Below the pieces are notes generated by a model. It saw nothing but the letters and a program-made list of their open reading frames with translations. It did no database searches and was not told the DNA's origin. The position numbers and the translations under genes are program-made. DNA of 64,000 bases from Gavia stellata (taxonomy: Eukaryota; Chordata; Aves; Gaviiformes; Gaviidae). This document shows, in pieces, positions 25,725-38,200 of this stretch (positions are counted from its first letter, which is position 1; every line of letters starts with the position of its first letter). The stretch covers positions 104,759,334-104,823,333 of the forward strand of contig NC_082595.1 in assembly GCF_030936135.1 (NCBI RefSeq), written 5' to 3'.

Positions 25725-26548
25725 TTGGGCATCCTCAAAGACAGGCTGCTGAAGTACGGGCTAGATAAATGGACAGTGTGGTGAACTGAAAACCAGTGGT
25801 GTGCCCCACGGGGTGAAATAACCCCACACACCCATACAGGCTGGGGCTGACCATTTGGAAAGCAGCTCTGCAGAGAATGACCTGGGGGTCCTGGTGGACA
25901 GCAAGCTGACCACGTCCCAGCAGTGTGCCTTTGTGGCAACGGCGGCCGCCAGCCACCTGGGCTGCATTGGGAAGAGCATTGCCAGCAGGTCGAGGGAGGT
26001 GATCCTTCCCCTCTACTCAGCCCTGGTGAGACCCATCTGAGGTGCTGGGTCCAGCTCTCAGCTCCCTAGTGCAAGGGAGATGTGGACTTACTGGAGCGAG
26101 TCCAGTGAAATGGTTAAGGGACTGGAGCATCTCTTGAATGAGGAGAGACTTGAGAGGTGTGGGACTGTTCAGCCTGGACAAGAGAAGGCTCAGGAGGGAT
26201 CTTAGTAAGGTGGGTAAATACCTGATGGGGGGAGCAAGGAGGACAGAGTCAAACTCGGCTCTGTGATGCTTAGTGACAGGACAAGAGGAAATGGACACAA
26301 ACTGAAATGTGAGAAATTCCATTTAAACATAAAAGAAAACTTTTTTATTGTGAGGAGGGTCACGTGCTGGACCAGGTTACTCAGAGCAGTTGTGGAGTCT
26401 CCATCCTGGGAGATACTCAAAACCTGACTGGACATGGCCCTGGGCAACCTGCTGTAGGTGACCTGGCTCTGAGCAGCAGGGTTGGACTAAACTATCTCCA
26501 GAGATGCCTTCCAGCCTCAGCAGTTCTGTGTTGTGTGTGATTCTGTGA
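25725..26548 (+). mobile_element. CR1 LINE fragment, divergent, internally deleted
   Basis: Plus-strand CR1 ending in 'gattctgtga' at 26548. Decayed RT C-terminal coding is visible in the 25855 frame: [20 protein letters not shown], then SREVILPLYSALVRP. Further on are 'ctgttcagcctggacaagagaaggctcaggagg' ([15 protein letters not shown]) and 'gacaggacaagaggaaatgg' (DRTRGNG), with stops and frame changes between. The 5' part ('tacgggctagataaatggacagtg..') belongs to an upstream part of the ORF and is joined to later sequence with a gap, so internal sequence is missing. It differs from the other CR1 copies here and looks like an older or different subfamily. Inactive. Confidence 0.88.
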
Positions 26549-27360
26549 CTCTTAAGGCTTAACTGAATAAAGCATTTGGAGTTTAACAGTTACTGCCCTG
26601 TGTCAAAGGTCGTTCCAGCGATGTGGCAGCAATTCAAGCTTTTCTACATCCAGATGTAAGGAGTTCAGTTTCTGCAAAACATGCTGTGATCTTTGGTGTA
26701 ATTCCCTCCCAGCATCTGTGGCGTGCATCAGGAATTGCAGTGATCCTCCTCTTCTTCACAAATGGTGTAAGCTGTAGTTGGAGAAACTCTACTTCTCTCG
26801 CTCCCTAGCGATGCCTTCGCACGTAATCCAGCAGAGCCTTCCTTCGTTTAGCGGGGGAGGCAAACAAATGTCGACGCTGGAGTATTGGAACAGTGTTGTT
26901 CAGTATTTTGGCCTCCAAATTTACATTTCGTCACTGAAAGTTCCTCTTCCCACTCATGCTTTAAAAACAGATTTTTAGCAAAATGGAAAAATTGACCCAA
27001 TGGAAGATACTTTGTTTGTTCTTCAACAGTTTTTCCACATACTGAAGAAATGCCTTCTCTGATTGAGGGAGAGCTCTCCTCCAGTTTCCTTTCGGAAAAT
27101 ATTTACAATTGTTGTTTCAGTTTGGAAATCTCTTCCATGTTATGGCACTTCAGCTACATTAAATATTGAAAAAACTAATGACTACTGCTGTGCCACTGCA
27201 TAAAAGACAGAAACTGAAACCACTTAAGAATAGAACTGGAACAGCCTAGTGTACTTTCCAAGCAGGGTGAAATGCAGAAATAAACCAGCTGATCAGTAGT
27301 TATCCTAGAATCGCTTACTTTTAATAATCTGTGTGTACACATCTCAGAGTTTTTTAAAGA
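26549..27360. other. Spacer between two CR1 copies, no gene seen
   Basis: Unique AT-rich sequence between the plus-strand CR1 ending at 26548 and the minus-strand CR1 starting at 27361. Confidence 0.55.
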
Positions 27361-27790
27361 GAATCATAGAATCATAGAATCGTTTAGGTTGGAAAAGACC
27401 TTTAAGATCATCAAGTCCAACCATAAACCTAACCCTGCTACATCAAGCACTAAACCATGTCCCTAAGCCCCTCATCTACACATCTTTTAAAAACCTCCAG
27501 GGATGGTCACTCGACCACCTCCCTGGGCAGCCCGTTCCAATGTCTGACAACCCTTTCAGTGAAGAAATTTTTCCTAATATCCAATCTAAACCTCCCCTGG
27601 TGCAACTTGTGGCCATTTCCTCTTGTCCTATCACTTGTCACTTGGGAGAAGAGACCAGCACCCACCTCTCTACAACCTCCCTTCAGGTAATCGTAGAGAC
27701 CGATAAGGTCTCCCCTGAGCCTCCTCTTCTCAAGGCTAAACAACCCCAGCTCTCTCAACGGCTCCTCATCAGACTTGTACTCCAGATCTA
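27361..27790 (-). mobile_element. CR1 LINE 3' fragment, minus orientation
   Basis: The plus strand starts with 'aatcatagaatcatagaatcg', the complement of the CR1 terminal repeats, followed by 'ttggaaaagacctttaag'. The minus strand reads toward the RT tail: [40 protein letters not shown], and [18 protein letters not shown]. The minus open frame 27507-27758 is this remnant. It is 5'-truncated at about 27790 ('gtactccagatc'). Reading frame is well kept for a non-functional fragment, suggesting a relatively young insertion. Confidence 0.93.
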
Positions 27791-29714
27791 AACTTTATCA
27801 TGCGAGTAGTCACTTCTAGGTACCTTCATTTCTGGATGATCACTTCTGGCATGCTTTTGCTTTCCAAAGGAATGATCACCATCACATTTGGAAAACCCAG
27901 TCCATCAAATTGATTACTTAAAATCATGAATCATTTATGAAAATGTAAACCTCTCACATCTTTCCAAATGAAAAAGTAAAAACTAGAGGAGTTACATAAT
28001 TTGCTCTCAAAGTCTACCCGGAGAAACTGAGCATATGAAACTGAGATGAGAATTTTAACTTTCATCCAGAGAAGATATTATTTTTTTCCTTAAGCTTTTA
28101 GTTCAGGACCATTTTCTAAAGAACTTAGGGTTTTTTCATCTATTTCCCTTTAAGGAGGGCAAAAATGTATGTCGGTTGAAATTGCCATTCAGTATAATTT
28201 GTCAGTGTTGTAATTTTCCTGCCAAATGAGACAAAACAAATTTTGAACTCTGATAGTGTTGCTGGTGTGGCCAGTTTTCTTCTAGGAGAGACTATCTCTA
28301 GAAAGAACTATGTCTAGAAGAACTTGATGTTATATGTATTTAGTAAATCTGAGTTTGTTTTGGATGCGACCGTATAGTACTGAGACAGACAAGCTTTCTT
28401 TCGCTTCATGTGAGTTTCTGCTCCACTTTTTTTTAATTTTTGACTTTATTTTGAAGACAGGAGCTATACCATCTTTGCTTAGATGACAAGCGTACAACGC
28501 TTAGATGCTTTCAGCACTTAACAGTGCAATAAGATATTTCTGATTTGCAATTATTCACCTTGAAGCAGGACACCAAATAAGCTGTAGGAAGCCTCAGAAG
28601 TGATGGGAGTTTGGTTCTGCTTTGGAGCATATTTCTGAGGGGTTGTTTTCACGCAAGAGAAAACCAAGTATGACAGAACTGAATTTAACGTGCAGCAGAT
28701 AGTCGTTGTATTTCAGAATGTTTTATAGGTTTAATCCTTATTTTCCTTCACTTTAACCTGGCATGCTGGAGGTAGGACGATGCTGGCCTGATGGCTGCTC
28801 AGTGCTGTGGTATACGTTGGCTGGCAGCTATTCTTCCTTACAAGAGGGTTGTTCAATGTGAAAAAAGTCAAGACCTCGGTGTTGTTTGGATAAAACTGTG
28901 GTGTAGGTGGATTCACTGTCATTGGTTGGCAGTACAGAGGTGGATACACAGTTTTTACAACAGGATAAAAGTCAGCTTTTGTTGAAGAAGCCAGCGGTTG
29001 TAGTCGCCTTTGAATTTCGGTTCTGACAAGAGCTGCTGGCACTGGGGTTCACTTCTTACGCAGCCATACACAGTATCGCGCCAACTCTTCATCTTCTTAC
29101 CCAAAGCTGATCTTACCCCTCTGAACCCCATGCTGTCACATCCCAAATCTCTTACCTTCCCGTGTAACACCAAGGAGAGCTGCGGTGGGAGGCACTGCGG
29201 TCCCCCCGCTCCCGAGCTCTCCAGCTCCTCTTTGTTTTCTTTTTTCAGGGGAGATCCCAGCACGTTCTGGAAACTCTGTAGATGAGTCTCTCCATCCACC
29301 ACAGACACACAGGGACTCCTGAGGTAGAATAAGACAGCTGCTTAATGCCGAGGAACAGCACGAAGTTAAATTTAGGCGAGCAGCAGAGCGCACTGTATTC
29401 AGTCAGTTGCTGATGGAATTGGAGTAGCCAAAACTCCGATTGCCAGAATGGATGCTGAGTCCGGAGAAAAAAGTAATGGTGTTGTGTGAAAGGGTCAGAG
29501 AAGGGTGTCATGTGTTCTTGTTTAACATTTTTTTATTAGCAGTAAACGACTGAATAATTGACTGTATTTTTTCTTTACTTAATCCTACAGCAAATCCCCC
29601 AAGCCAGGGTCATACACTTAAGATCTCGTTGTGTTAGGTGGTGTGTGTGCACAGAGTAAAACCAGCATTCAGAGACTCACTCCAAGTATCATGCGTGCAA
29701 AGCGTAACGCAGGA
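27791..29714. other. No confirmed gene; Pro-rich open frame on the minus strand
   Basis: 28731-29042 minus reads with segments such as VKTVYPPLYCQPMTVNPPTP and LSSHQASIVLPPACQV and ends in TAA. An overlapping minus frame (28955-29308) is also open. No acceptor with a pyrimidine tract was found above it. May be a chance frame or a very old pseudogene. The remainder is AT-rich. Confidence 0.35.
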
Positions 29715-29797
29715 AAGGTGGGCTAGATGGTGGCAAAGGGTGGCACCTGAGATGAAATCTTGATGATCTGGATGAGGGGATTGAGTGCACCCTCAGC

Positions 29798-30603
29798 ATG
29801 TCTGCAGATGACACCAAGTTGAGCGGGAGTGTTGATCTGCTCGAGGGTAGGAAGGCTCTGCAGAGGGATCTGGACAGGCTGGATCGATGGGCCGAGGACA
29901 ATTGTATGAGGTTCAATAAGGCCAAGTGCCGGGTTCTACACTTCGGCCACAACAACCCCATGCAACGCTACAGGCTTGGGGACGAGTGGCTGGAAAGCTG
30001 CCCTGCAGAAAAGGACCTGGGGGTGTTGGTCGACAGCCGGCTGAATATGAGCCAGCAGTGTGCCCAGGTGGCCAAGAAGGCCAACGGCATCCTGGCCTGT
30101 ATCAGAAATGTGTGGCCAGTGGGAGTAGGGAGGTGATCGTGCCCCTGTACTCGGTGCTGGTGAGGCTGCACCTCAAATCCTGTGTTCAGTTTTGGGCCCC
30201 TCACTACAAGAAGGACATTGAGGTGCTGGAGTGTGTCCAGAGAAGGGCGACGAAGCTGGTGAGGGGTCTGGAGCACAAGTCTGATGAGGAGCGGCTGAGG
30301 GAGCTGGGGTTGTTCAGTCTGGAGAAGAGGAGGCTGAGGGGAGACCTCATCGCTCTCTACAACTACCTGAAAGGGGGTTGCAGAGAGGTGGGTGTTGGTC
30401 TCTTCTCCCAAGTGACAAGTGACAGGACAAGAGGAAATGGCCTCAAGTTGCGCCAGGGGAGGTTCAGGCTGGATGTTAGGAAAAATTTCTTTACTGAGAG
30501 AGTAGTGAAACATTGGAATAGGCTGCCCAGGGAGGTGGTAGAGTCACCCTCCCTGGAGATATTCAAGGAGCGTGTGGATGTGGCATTGTGGCATGTAGCT
30601 TGA
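29798..30603 (+). pseudogene. CR1 reverse transcriptase C-terminal remnant, frameshifted
   Basis: Two overlapping frames together give about 260 residues of the region after the RT catalytic core and the C-terminal tail. It contains no endonuclease and no YADD-type catalytic motif. One frame break sits near 30110. After [16 protein letters not shown] the frame ends at 30603. The frame starting at 29926 reads out of phase at first and is real CR1 only after the break. Not a host gene. Confidence 0.85.
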
Positions 30604-30713
30604 TGGACATGGTGCTGTGTGGTGTTGGGTGGGTTGTGGCTTGTTGTTGTTGTGTGGTGGGTTGTTGTTTTGGTTTTTTTTTTGTTTGTTTTTTTTTTTT
30701 TTTTTCCCCCCCA
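30603..30713. repeat. GT/T-rich low-complexity expansion inside the CR1 3' end
   Basis: Between 'gatggacatggtg' and 'ggttggacttgatgatc', which lie close together in ordinary CR1 tails, about 100 bp of G/T-only sequence is found: 'gtggtgttgggtgggttgtgg', repeated ttg units, two long T runs (30676-30706) and then a C run. The strand is almost free of A and C until the C run. This is a local expansion within the element, or possibly an assembly-fragile site. Confidence 0.75.
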
Positions 30714-30776
30714 GGTTGGACTTGATGATCTTACAGGTCTTTTCCAACCGTAGTGATTCTGTGATTCTGTGAAACA

Positions 30777-33700
30777 CAGCAAGGCAATTATGCAGAGGGG
30801 TAAGCAGGAGTCAGAGCGCACCCTGCCAAACGGTTGCATCTTCTGTGCGTGGCACCAAATATTTAGAAAGGAGGGAGAGATTTGCTTTGTTGTCCCTTCT
30901 TACAAGCTGTTCTGCGAATATTTACAGGCAGCGTCAGCTACAGATGAGCGGTGTTGGAGCGTTGCGCTGAGATGGTGAGGGCTGACATTGCTGCTGAAAG
31001 GTGGGAGTCAGCGTGCCAGGAGCACAGAAGGGATGACAGTCCAAAAGGGCACAGAGGGCAAAGACGCACACACCAATGCAATGGAGAAGGGAGAGGACAA
31101 ATGTCCAGGAAAATAATCCCTGTAGCAGCCATTTGCAGAGGTCACCAGGCTCCTTCCTTGCAGCACTCGACCTCAATAAGGTTTGAGATTTCCAGTGAGA
31201 CAGCCCAAGTGACACAGCTGTGTCTGCGATGGGGAAGGAGACTTTGTGGGATGTTGTGACTTTCCTAAATGAGCCAAGCTGCATGCGTTTTCATCTCAGG
31301 GAACATAAAAAAACTATTTAAAAATTGATGTGCATACATTAGACCTGTTCCCCAGCCTTTCCTACCCTAGGTTTCACAAGTACTAACTGAGAAGTCAGTA
31401 TAAAATTACTTTGAAGAGAATAAACTAAAAAACACTTTCAGCAGATCAGAAATAGCGGTATCACTTTTACAACGTTTGGACAAAATACATATAATTGACA
31501 CAGTACAGTGGTAGCATGTGGACTAATTTTTAATGCACTTAGGGAAGGAACTGTGAGATATACTGGTATAATACAGAGAGAGAAGTAGACTTGTTACAAC
31601 CAAAGCTGCATCCAGGTTCCACAGACCAAATCTAACCCTCTTCTTCCACAACCTCCTGTAGCTTTTACTAAGGAAAAAAAATGATTATTGTGAAAACTGC
31701 CAGGCTCACGTTGAAAAATTACTAGAATTTGTCTTCAGATTTCAAAGAAAATTAATCAAATTGGGTTTTATACTCCAGTTGTCCAGTGAAACCTGCAAGG
31801 AGGATAAAGTGGGATATACATTGTATTTTTGCTTGTTCATTTGCTTTATTGTTTAGCTTTCGGTCTCATATAAATGTCACACCAGAGTGGCCATCCAAAG
31901 CTCTGGGTGCCCCTGACGTATGTTGTAATATATGGGAATGTCATAGATACAACGTAAAACTGGATAATTTAATGATGGTGTGAAAAGGCATGTAAGAATG
32001 GTTTTGGGGAAGGTTGCATTTTTGTTTAAAGCAGGTATTTTTAAAGTCTTCCCATGGCAGAAGTGGGTAGCTAAGCCACACTAGAAACTCCAACAGGATA
32101 CCTGTTGTAAATGTGAATTACCTTAAGGAAAGAGCTTTTTAAAAGGTAAATTTTTCATTTTTAATTAGTTATAAAACTAAAAGCTGTTATGCAAGTGTTG
32201 TCACCAAAGTAATTAAACTGGACTTCAAAAAATCAGTCTAATTATTGTTGTGCAAGTTTGTGTACAGATGGCCTTAATTTCAGAACAAGTATAGCCTATA
32301 TCGAGGTAGCAAAAATCCACTTTCCAAACAAAAAAAATTGTGACCAATTTGGTTTTGAAACCTGAAGGTCCAAATAAGTTTCTATGGCAGTAATAGGGGT
32401 TGGAGGTTGCTTATTTTCAAATAACTTTTTTCTATACTAATTCTAATGTATTAACTTAAAAACCTGTCTCAAACATTGGCAGTTTTAGTCCCTCAGGTAA
32501 ATTGTTACAAGCACATAGAAACAGCCTTGGACCTCCTTGTCATTTTTCTCAGATTGTCACAAGAAAAAAGGAAAAAGCAAAGCCAGGGGTTACTAAAAAT
32601 TTAAAAAAAAAAAAAAAAATTACTTGAATGTATTGCATATCTTGTTTTGATGAAATCCCAAACTCTTGCTTAGTGAAACTAAAGAGGCCGGTGTAAAACG
32701 CCTGCTTACTCTGCACTTGCGCTGGTCTCCCTTATTTCTAGAGCCCACAGGGCTTTCCCCACAGCCTCTGGTTTGGGAAGGTTTCTGCCTGTAGGTGATA
32801 ATGTCAAGGAGAACTTTGTAACACGTGAACGCAGTTGGTTTTTTTGTAGTTTTTTTCTCCCTGGAGGTCTTGAGCAGCCTCTGCTCACCACGAACCTCCT
32901 GAAATCTCTGAAAATGAAGTTACTTGTTTTGTCCAGCTGTATCCTAGTTTACGGCAGTATTTAATCATAGCCGTCCCAACACGCCTGTGCAAAAGTGACC
33001 AGGTAACTCAAGTTAAAACTCTGGTTTAAAACACGTCATTTGCTTTAGCCGCCTCTGGTTTGAGTTTAGGGTTTTTGTTTGGTTGGTTTTGTTCTTAAAA
33101 GTATCTTAAAACCCCATTAGCTGGACTGGCTGCTGGGGACAGCCCCGCTGGGAAGATGGCTCAGCTCCAGCTCCTCCCACGCTGAGCTGCTAGGAAAGGC
33201 TTCAACAAGTGATTTGGAAAGTTCCCTTTTTTTGGCACCTCGGAAATCTCCAAATGGAGCCGTAATTCTCCTACACAGGAGGAATTTAAAGCAAGGAGGT
33301 CTTCATCTTCTCTATGCAGTCTCTCCTGTGTTGTGAGATTTTAACATACAAATATTGACCACCTCAGATGGGAGATAAGATGGTGTGAAAGTAAAAATAA
33401 TTCCTTAGAGGGTGACATGACACACAGTGTCAAGTCCGAAGAATATAGAGAACAACTGAATTATTTGTACCAAAGGAAGGTTTCTATTTAACCTGCAGGT
33501 AGCTACCACTATCACCCTCGCTGCTGCCAGGACGTAGAGGGAGAAGTGGCTGTAGTTCTGCTTGGTTCTTAACGCTTGTCCTCTCCAAACCATTTCATCA
33601 AAAGTCTTAGCTTTATAGCATGTGTGAGAAAGCCGAGAAAGGGAATTGAAAACCCTGGCTTTCAATGTGTCTTCTTAATTATTGTTCCTCAGCTGAAGAA

Positions 33701-35149
33701 ATCAGAAAGGGGGTTTCTACAGAAGTCCAGGGTCATTGAAGCCCTTGTTGAAATAGCAAAGATCTGCAAGTTTTCAGTACCTCTTCAAGCCTGGCCCAGG
33801 AATGCAACTCCTGCCTTCTGTGTTTCTCATGGAGGAAAAAAAACCCCACATATATTTATAAATCATTCACTGCTATTTTAACACTTTTATTCTCAGTACT
33901 TTCGTATATGCTGCTTAAAATGGACATGTGTGCCGCCGCATTATCCGCTGCCTGAATGACAAATGGTTTATCAAGCACTGACAGAGCACCCGGCTTCATG
34001 CTGACCGGAGGAAGGCAGCGGCAAGGACTCTGGCTTCAGAGAGATTAACGTCCAGATAGGCAAATAATAATAAACAACTGCCCGTAAGCAAAGGACCAGA
34101 AAAGAGGAATCGAGACCATAAAACAGAATCACAATGATCCAAACAGACAAAGGGAAGCGGATTTGTATATCTGAGCTTGAAATATGATAAATGAGTGGCA
34201 GATTAACGTTGCTAGGCTCCATGATCGCAGACAGATTTGAAAGAGAGAAACGTGGAGAAGGGCAGTGCAGGAGAGCAGCGAAGACGGCGGCAGCCAGCGA
34301 GAAGGGAAAGAAGTGGAGTCGTAGGCAGGGGCGAAGGGTGCGGGTCCCCGAAGGTGAGACTGGGGAGCTACAATCTTGTGGAGGGTTTTGCAGGAGAGGG
34401 TGGCATGGTCCGAGGTGTGTGATGTATGTCAGTGGGATTTTTAAGGCTGGAAGGAAGGCGGTAAGAACATATAGTTTAGGCACTACAGTTCTTAGTGCCT
34501 CAACTATTAAAAACTCAGCATTTTCAAAAGGTGCATTTAGAAGATATCTGGGAGTTTATGCTTTCAGACTCAGGTATTTGCATTCACTTTGCTATCAGTA
34601 TGTCTTGATCCAAATTTTCTCCCTGATGGTGGAAAATGCTTTTGAATCATTTGGAATAACTCTTGCGACATACGGTACTGTTTGATTTACCCTCGAGCGA
34701 TACTGGACTTCTCTGTTACATCAGAAAGTTAGGTAGGCGATGGAGAGTTACCACCCGCCTGCTTACTCTAAAGATTTGCTCCCAAACTGCTCCCTTGTGT
34801 TTAGACTCTTTTATTGGTTGGGGTGACTTGTAGTTAGGGTGTAGCAGGAGCTGAGCATCTGTGGTAATTCCCAAGGGGATGGATGGGTGTCATGTCTAAT
34901 TTCTACTCCGTACTCTGATACTGATGCTGAATATCTCATCCTGTGGCATGGGAGAAGGTCAGAGAACCATCAAAATACTGAAAGTTTTGATAATAATGAT
35001 GTCACGTATAACCTGTTAACCTGCATATACAAGGTCACCCTATTACAGCTAAGATTTTGATGTTAGTCCGTTGTGCTAATGCATTAATTAGAAATAGTTA
35101 ATGCAAATGAAGCTGGTACCGTCTAAGAGCTACCTCGGAGCTGGAGAAG
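30777..35149. other. No gene seen
   Basis: Intron-like. 32603-32619 is an A run of 17. 34190-34450 is purine-rich and open on both strands; 'tttgcaggagagggtggcatggtccgaggtg' vaguely recalls old amniote repeats, not enough to assign. 34985-35115 is AT-rich with TAATTA and an octamer-like 'atgcaaat'. Confidence 0.45.
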
Positions 35150-35271
35150 CTGCATGGCCCGGTGGCTGGACCACAGACCTGTATCAGCATCTGAAACCTT
35201 TCCTTTCACTCTGTTCATGACATAGTTTGTGACTTTGAGTAGGTCACTCCTGCCTCAATTTCCCCGTCCAG
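35150..35271 (+). mobile_element. MIR-like SINE relic
   Basis: 'catggcccggtggctggaccacagacctg' resembles the tRNA-derived head (catggtctagtggatagagcac), and 'gtgactttgagtaggtcactcctgcctcaatttccccgtcc' resembles the core and tail (tgtgaccttgggcaagtcact..cctcagtttccccatc). The spacing is as expected for a full-length MIR-type element. Confidence 0.65.
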
Positions 35272-38200
35272 CCAAGATTATAGTTTACTCTAGTTTTGTG
35301 TCATATTCCATGCTCTAGAGCTGAAAGTTTTGCATCCTTACTATATTTGGAAGAAGAATGAAATGCTAGTGGAGTGACTCTATTTATTTTCAAAGAATTT
35401 GATAAAGAACTACAATTCAGATACTTTGGAGTGAAAGTGCCCTGGTTTTTGCACCTCTTCTATGAGATGGCATCGCTCTTGGAGAAATGTTTGTATAATA
35501 AAATACTGTGAAATGACACTATTGCCAAATGAGATTGTGATTAATAGAGCATTTGTAGTATTAAATCCATGGGTACTTTACATTGTTATGACAATAATAG
35601 TTTGCATTGTTGTAATAAGTTACACTTCTTCTTTTAAAAAATAAATTTGGTTAGACCTTAATGCATCTGGGAAAACGTACCCTCCACTGAAATCAGATGT
35701 GCATCTCTTGGAATAAAATTGCTTTAAATATATATAAAGGTGCATTGTATGGCATATCATAGGCAATTGTGAAATAAATGATGTTTATCAGTGTGCCTTA
35801 TGTAAAAAGATTGCAAATACGTGGTCCTTTTTGTAGTTCAGGTTTGACATAATCATTGCTGTAACTCCTCTGCTTTTAATAAACAAAATTACATTGCAGC
35901 TGACACTTGAAACAGGGACAAAGCCGTGCAGTGAGGGGCTGGGGGGTTAAACACAGCATTTTAGAGATTTTATTCCCCTTTCCCTAATTATAGATAAGGG
36001 GTGCCATGCTTACAGCTCGGCTTCAGAGACCGTTGAAGGATTTTATGATCTTGCAGCTGCCAGTGCAGTTTGTTGAAAACCTTCCATTTTCATAACGAGA
36101 GCTGGGATGAGACTGTATTCTTAAACCATCAGGAAAAAAAGTGCTTTGACTTAACAGGTGCCATCCATGTTAAAAGGATGATTTTGAAGATTATTAACTG
36201 GTATGACTAAGATTTATGATGCAATCTGCTTTTTTTCTCTTCTTTAGTAGAGATAAGGGGAGTTATTATTGTTAGTAGAAATACCTATTAAAATAAACCC
36301 CATGAAGCAGTTTCAAGGATTTGATAAAAATGAATATAAAGTTGAAGCTCCCAGCTTATCTTTAACTCAGGTGATTTTCATGGGGTTATAACTCTTCTGG
36401 CATGGGATAAGGGAGCAGGAGTGTGATTTTTATCCTCACTCTACAATAGAAGGGAAAACTAGATTTTGTATTCCATTCATTAGCGCATTACTGCTCAGGT
36501 TTGCATCTGCATGGGAGAGTTAACAGGGATTGCATATAGGTGGGAGTGAATTGGGAATTTGCAGGGATGGCTCATTTTCAGGTTGCAGTCAGTGGTGTCT
36601 AAATACCAGGTTCTACAAGTAGTTTTAGGGAAAGTCTTTCCTACCAAAGATGTGCTCAGAAGAGCTGGAGAAGCCTAAGGGTGGGGGAAGCTTCAGAGGA
36701 CTCCCCCCATGATGCTTTTTGCATTCAGCCGTCTGGGTCTCGGGCTTCCAGTCCTGCCTGCTGAGTCACCTCCTCCCTCTCCTACTTTTTGCTCTCTTCT
36801 TACATCTTAAGGCTGCCATGACTTGATCTGTTGATCCAAAGAAGTCATCGGCAGCATCAGCTGGAAATTTTGTCAATACAGTCTGTTTTTATGTCTGTCT
36901 TGGCAAGTGTACGTGCGTCCATCCCAGGCGGAATGGAAGTGAATGATGCTGAATTTGCGCAAGAACAGTAAGATATGGTATTGATTTTTTCTTGATTTCC
37001 CTGTTTTTGTATTTTTGGGTGTTTCTTATTCTAGGTTTCAAAGGCAAAGAAGTCACTTTTCATGTTTCTTTTGGACTTGTTTTTTGGGGTGTTCATTTTG
37101 CTATTGCTGAATTATTTTCATTCACAACCTTGTATTCTGAAACAATTTTCTATACAGCACCTAGCGTGACCAGATTATGACTTAGGTTTAATTAAAAGCT
37201 AAAAATTTTACGTTTCCTTTTTTGATTAAAGAAAAGGTACCGGTGACTTAGAGAACATTTTTTAAAAGCATCATTGCTGAATATTAAATCAATGGTTTAT
37301 AATTTGCATGTTTAAGAAATTTTTTTTCTTCAATTAATTGCTAAGTTTATTTTTTAAATGAAAACTTTTAAATTTGTGGGTCTTTCTGAGGATTTGGGGG
37401 ATATTTGTGGAGTGTTGGGTTTTTTTATATATATATATGTCATTTGTGCAATCCAGATTCTAAATGCTGTTGACTTAGACAATTCAATTAGTTTGGTAGC
37501 TTCACTTCTTTGCTGAGTAAGATGTGTTTGCAGGTTGTACAGCTGAGCGTGATCTTGTGTCCCCAACGATGCTGGGGAACGCTGCATTCGCAAAAATACT
37601 ATTTTGGCTTTTGACTTGTTGTAGTCTGAAAACTTAACCTGGAGTTTAGTGACATTGGTTTGAGCAATATTGTTTTTACTTGGCAATGCATTTTTTTATT
37701 TAGTAGGGGATTTTGTCTCGGTTTCTGAGTGTTCAGCATACTGCTGTTCAAGATTTGTGAAAAGCAAACGAGTTGTGTTCCCAAGGAACAAAAGATTTTG
37801 CATTAGTAGAAGAATGTGGGGATCATTCCTCAGCATTCAAATGCTGGTTGGGAAAGAAGGGATCGTTACTAAAACAGGGTTTGTGTTTTCCTTCAAAACT
37901 CTTCCATCAGTCTCTCCACAAGCAGCTTCTTGGATGCAGGGTTTCCCGTCTTGGCGATGCTCTGGGATCTTGTTAAAAGCAAAGCATCAAGACTGGCTCT
38001 GCCTGCTTTCTCAAAAGTCTTTTTGCATCATAGCCAGGTGATGGGATGTCTTGGACTGAACTTCCAGTTGTTTGGTTGAAAGCTTAAATGCCGGGTTTCA
38101 TCCAGTGATTTCCTAGAAGCTGTGTGCAGTTTTGCTTTCTCCCCGTAGTTTGAGCGGTGAGGTGTATGTGACATCCCTCAAGCAGGCATCTTTTAAGCTG

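Larger units (their letters stand above)
29715..30776 (+). mobile_element. CR1 LINE 3' kilobase with RT C-terminal pseudo-ORF
   Basis: The longest CR1 here. It encodes the C-terminal part of the reverse transcriptase: [40 protein letters not shown], then after a frame change [34 protein letters not shown] and [20 protein letters not shown]. The break lies near 30105-30115 ('cagaaatgtgtggccagtggg'), where the frame shifts (29798-30136 frame into the 29926-30603 frame), as expected of a small deletion. The 3' end is 'gattctgtgattctgtg' at about 30771. Endonuclease and most of the RT are absent, so this is a dead, 5'-truncated copy. It is interrupted near its 3' end by a GT/T-rich expansion (30603-30713). 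Confidence 0.95.

Noticed and set aside
29968..30513. 181-codon minus-strand open frame
   Set aside because: Antisense shadow of the CR1 reverse transcriptase remnant.
36430..36466. 'ttatcctcactctacaatagaagggaaaact', MIR-tail-like
   Set aside because: Too short, with no supporting blocks on either side.
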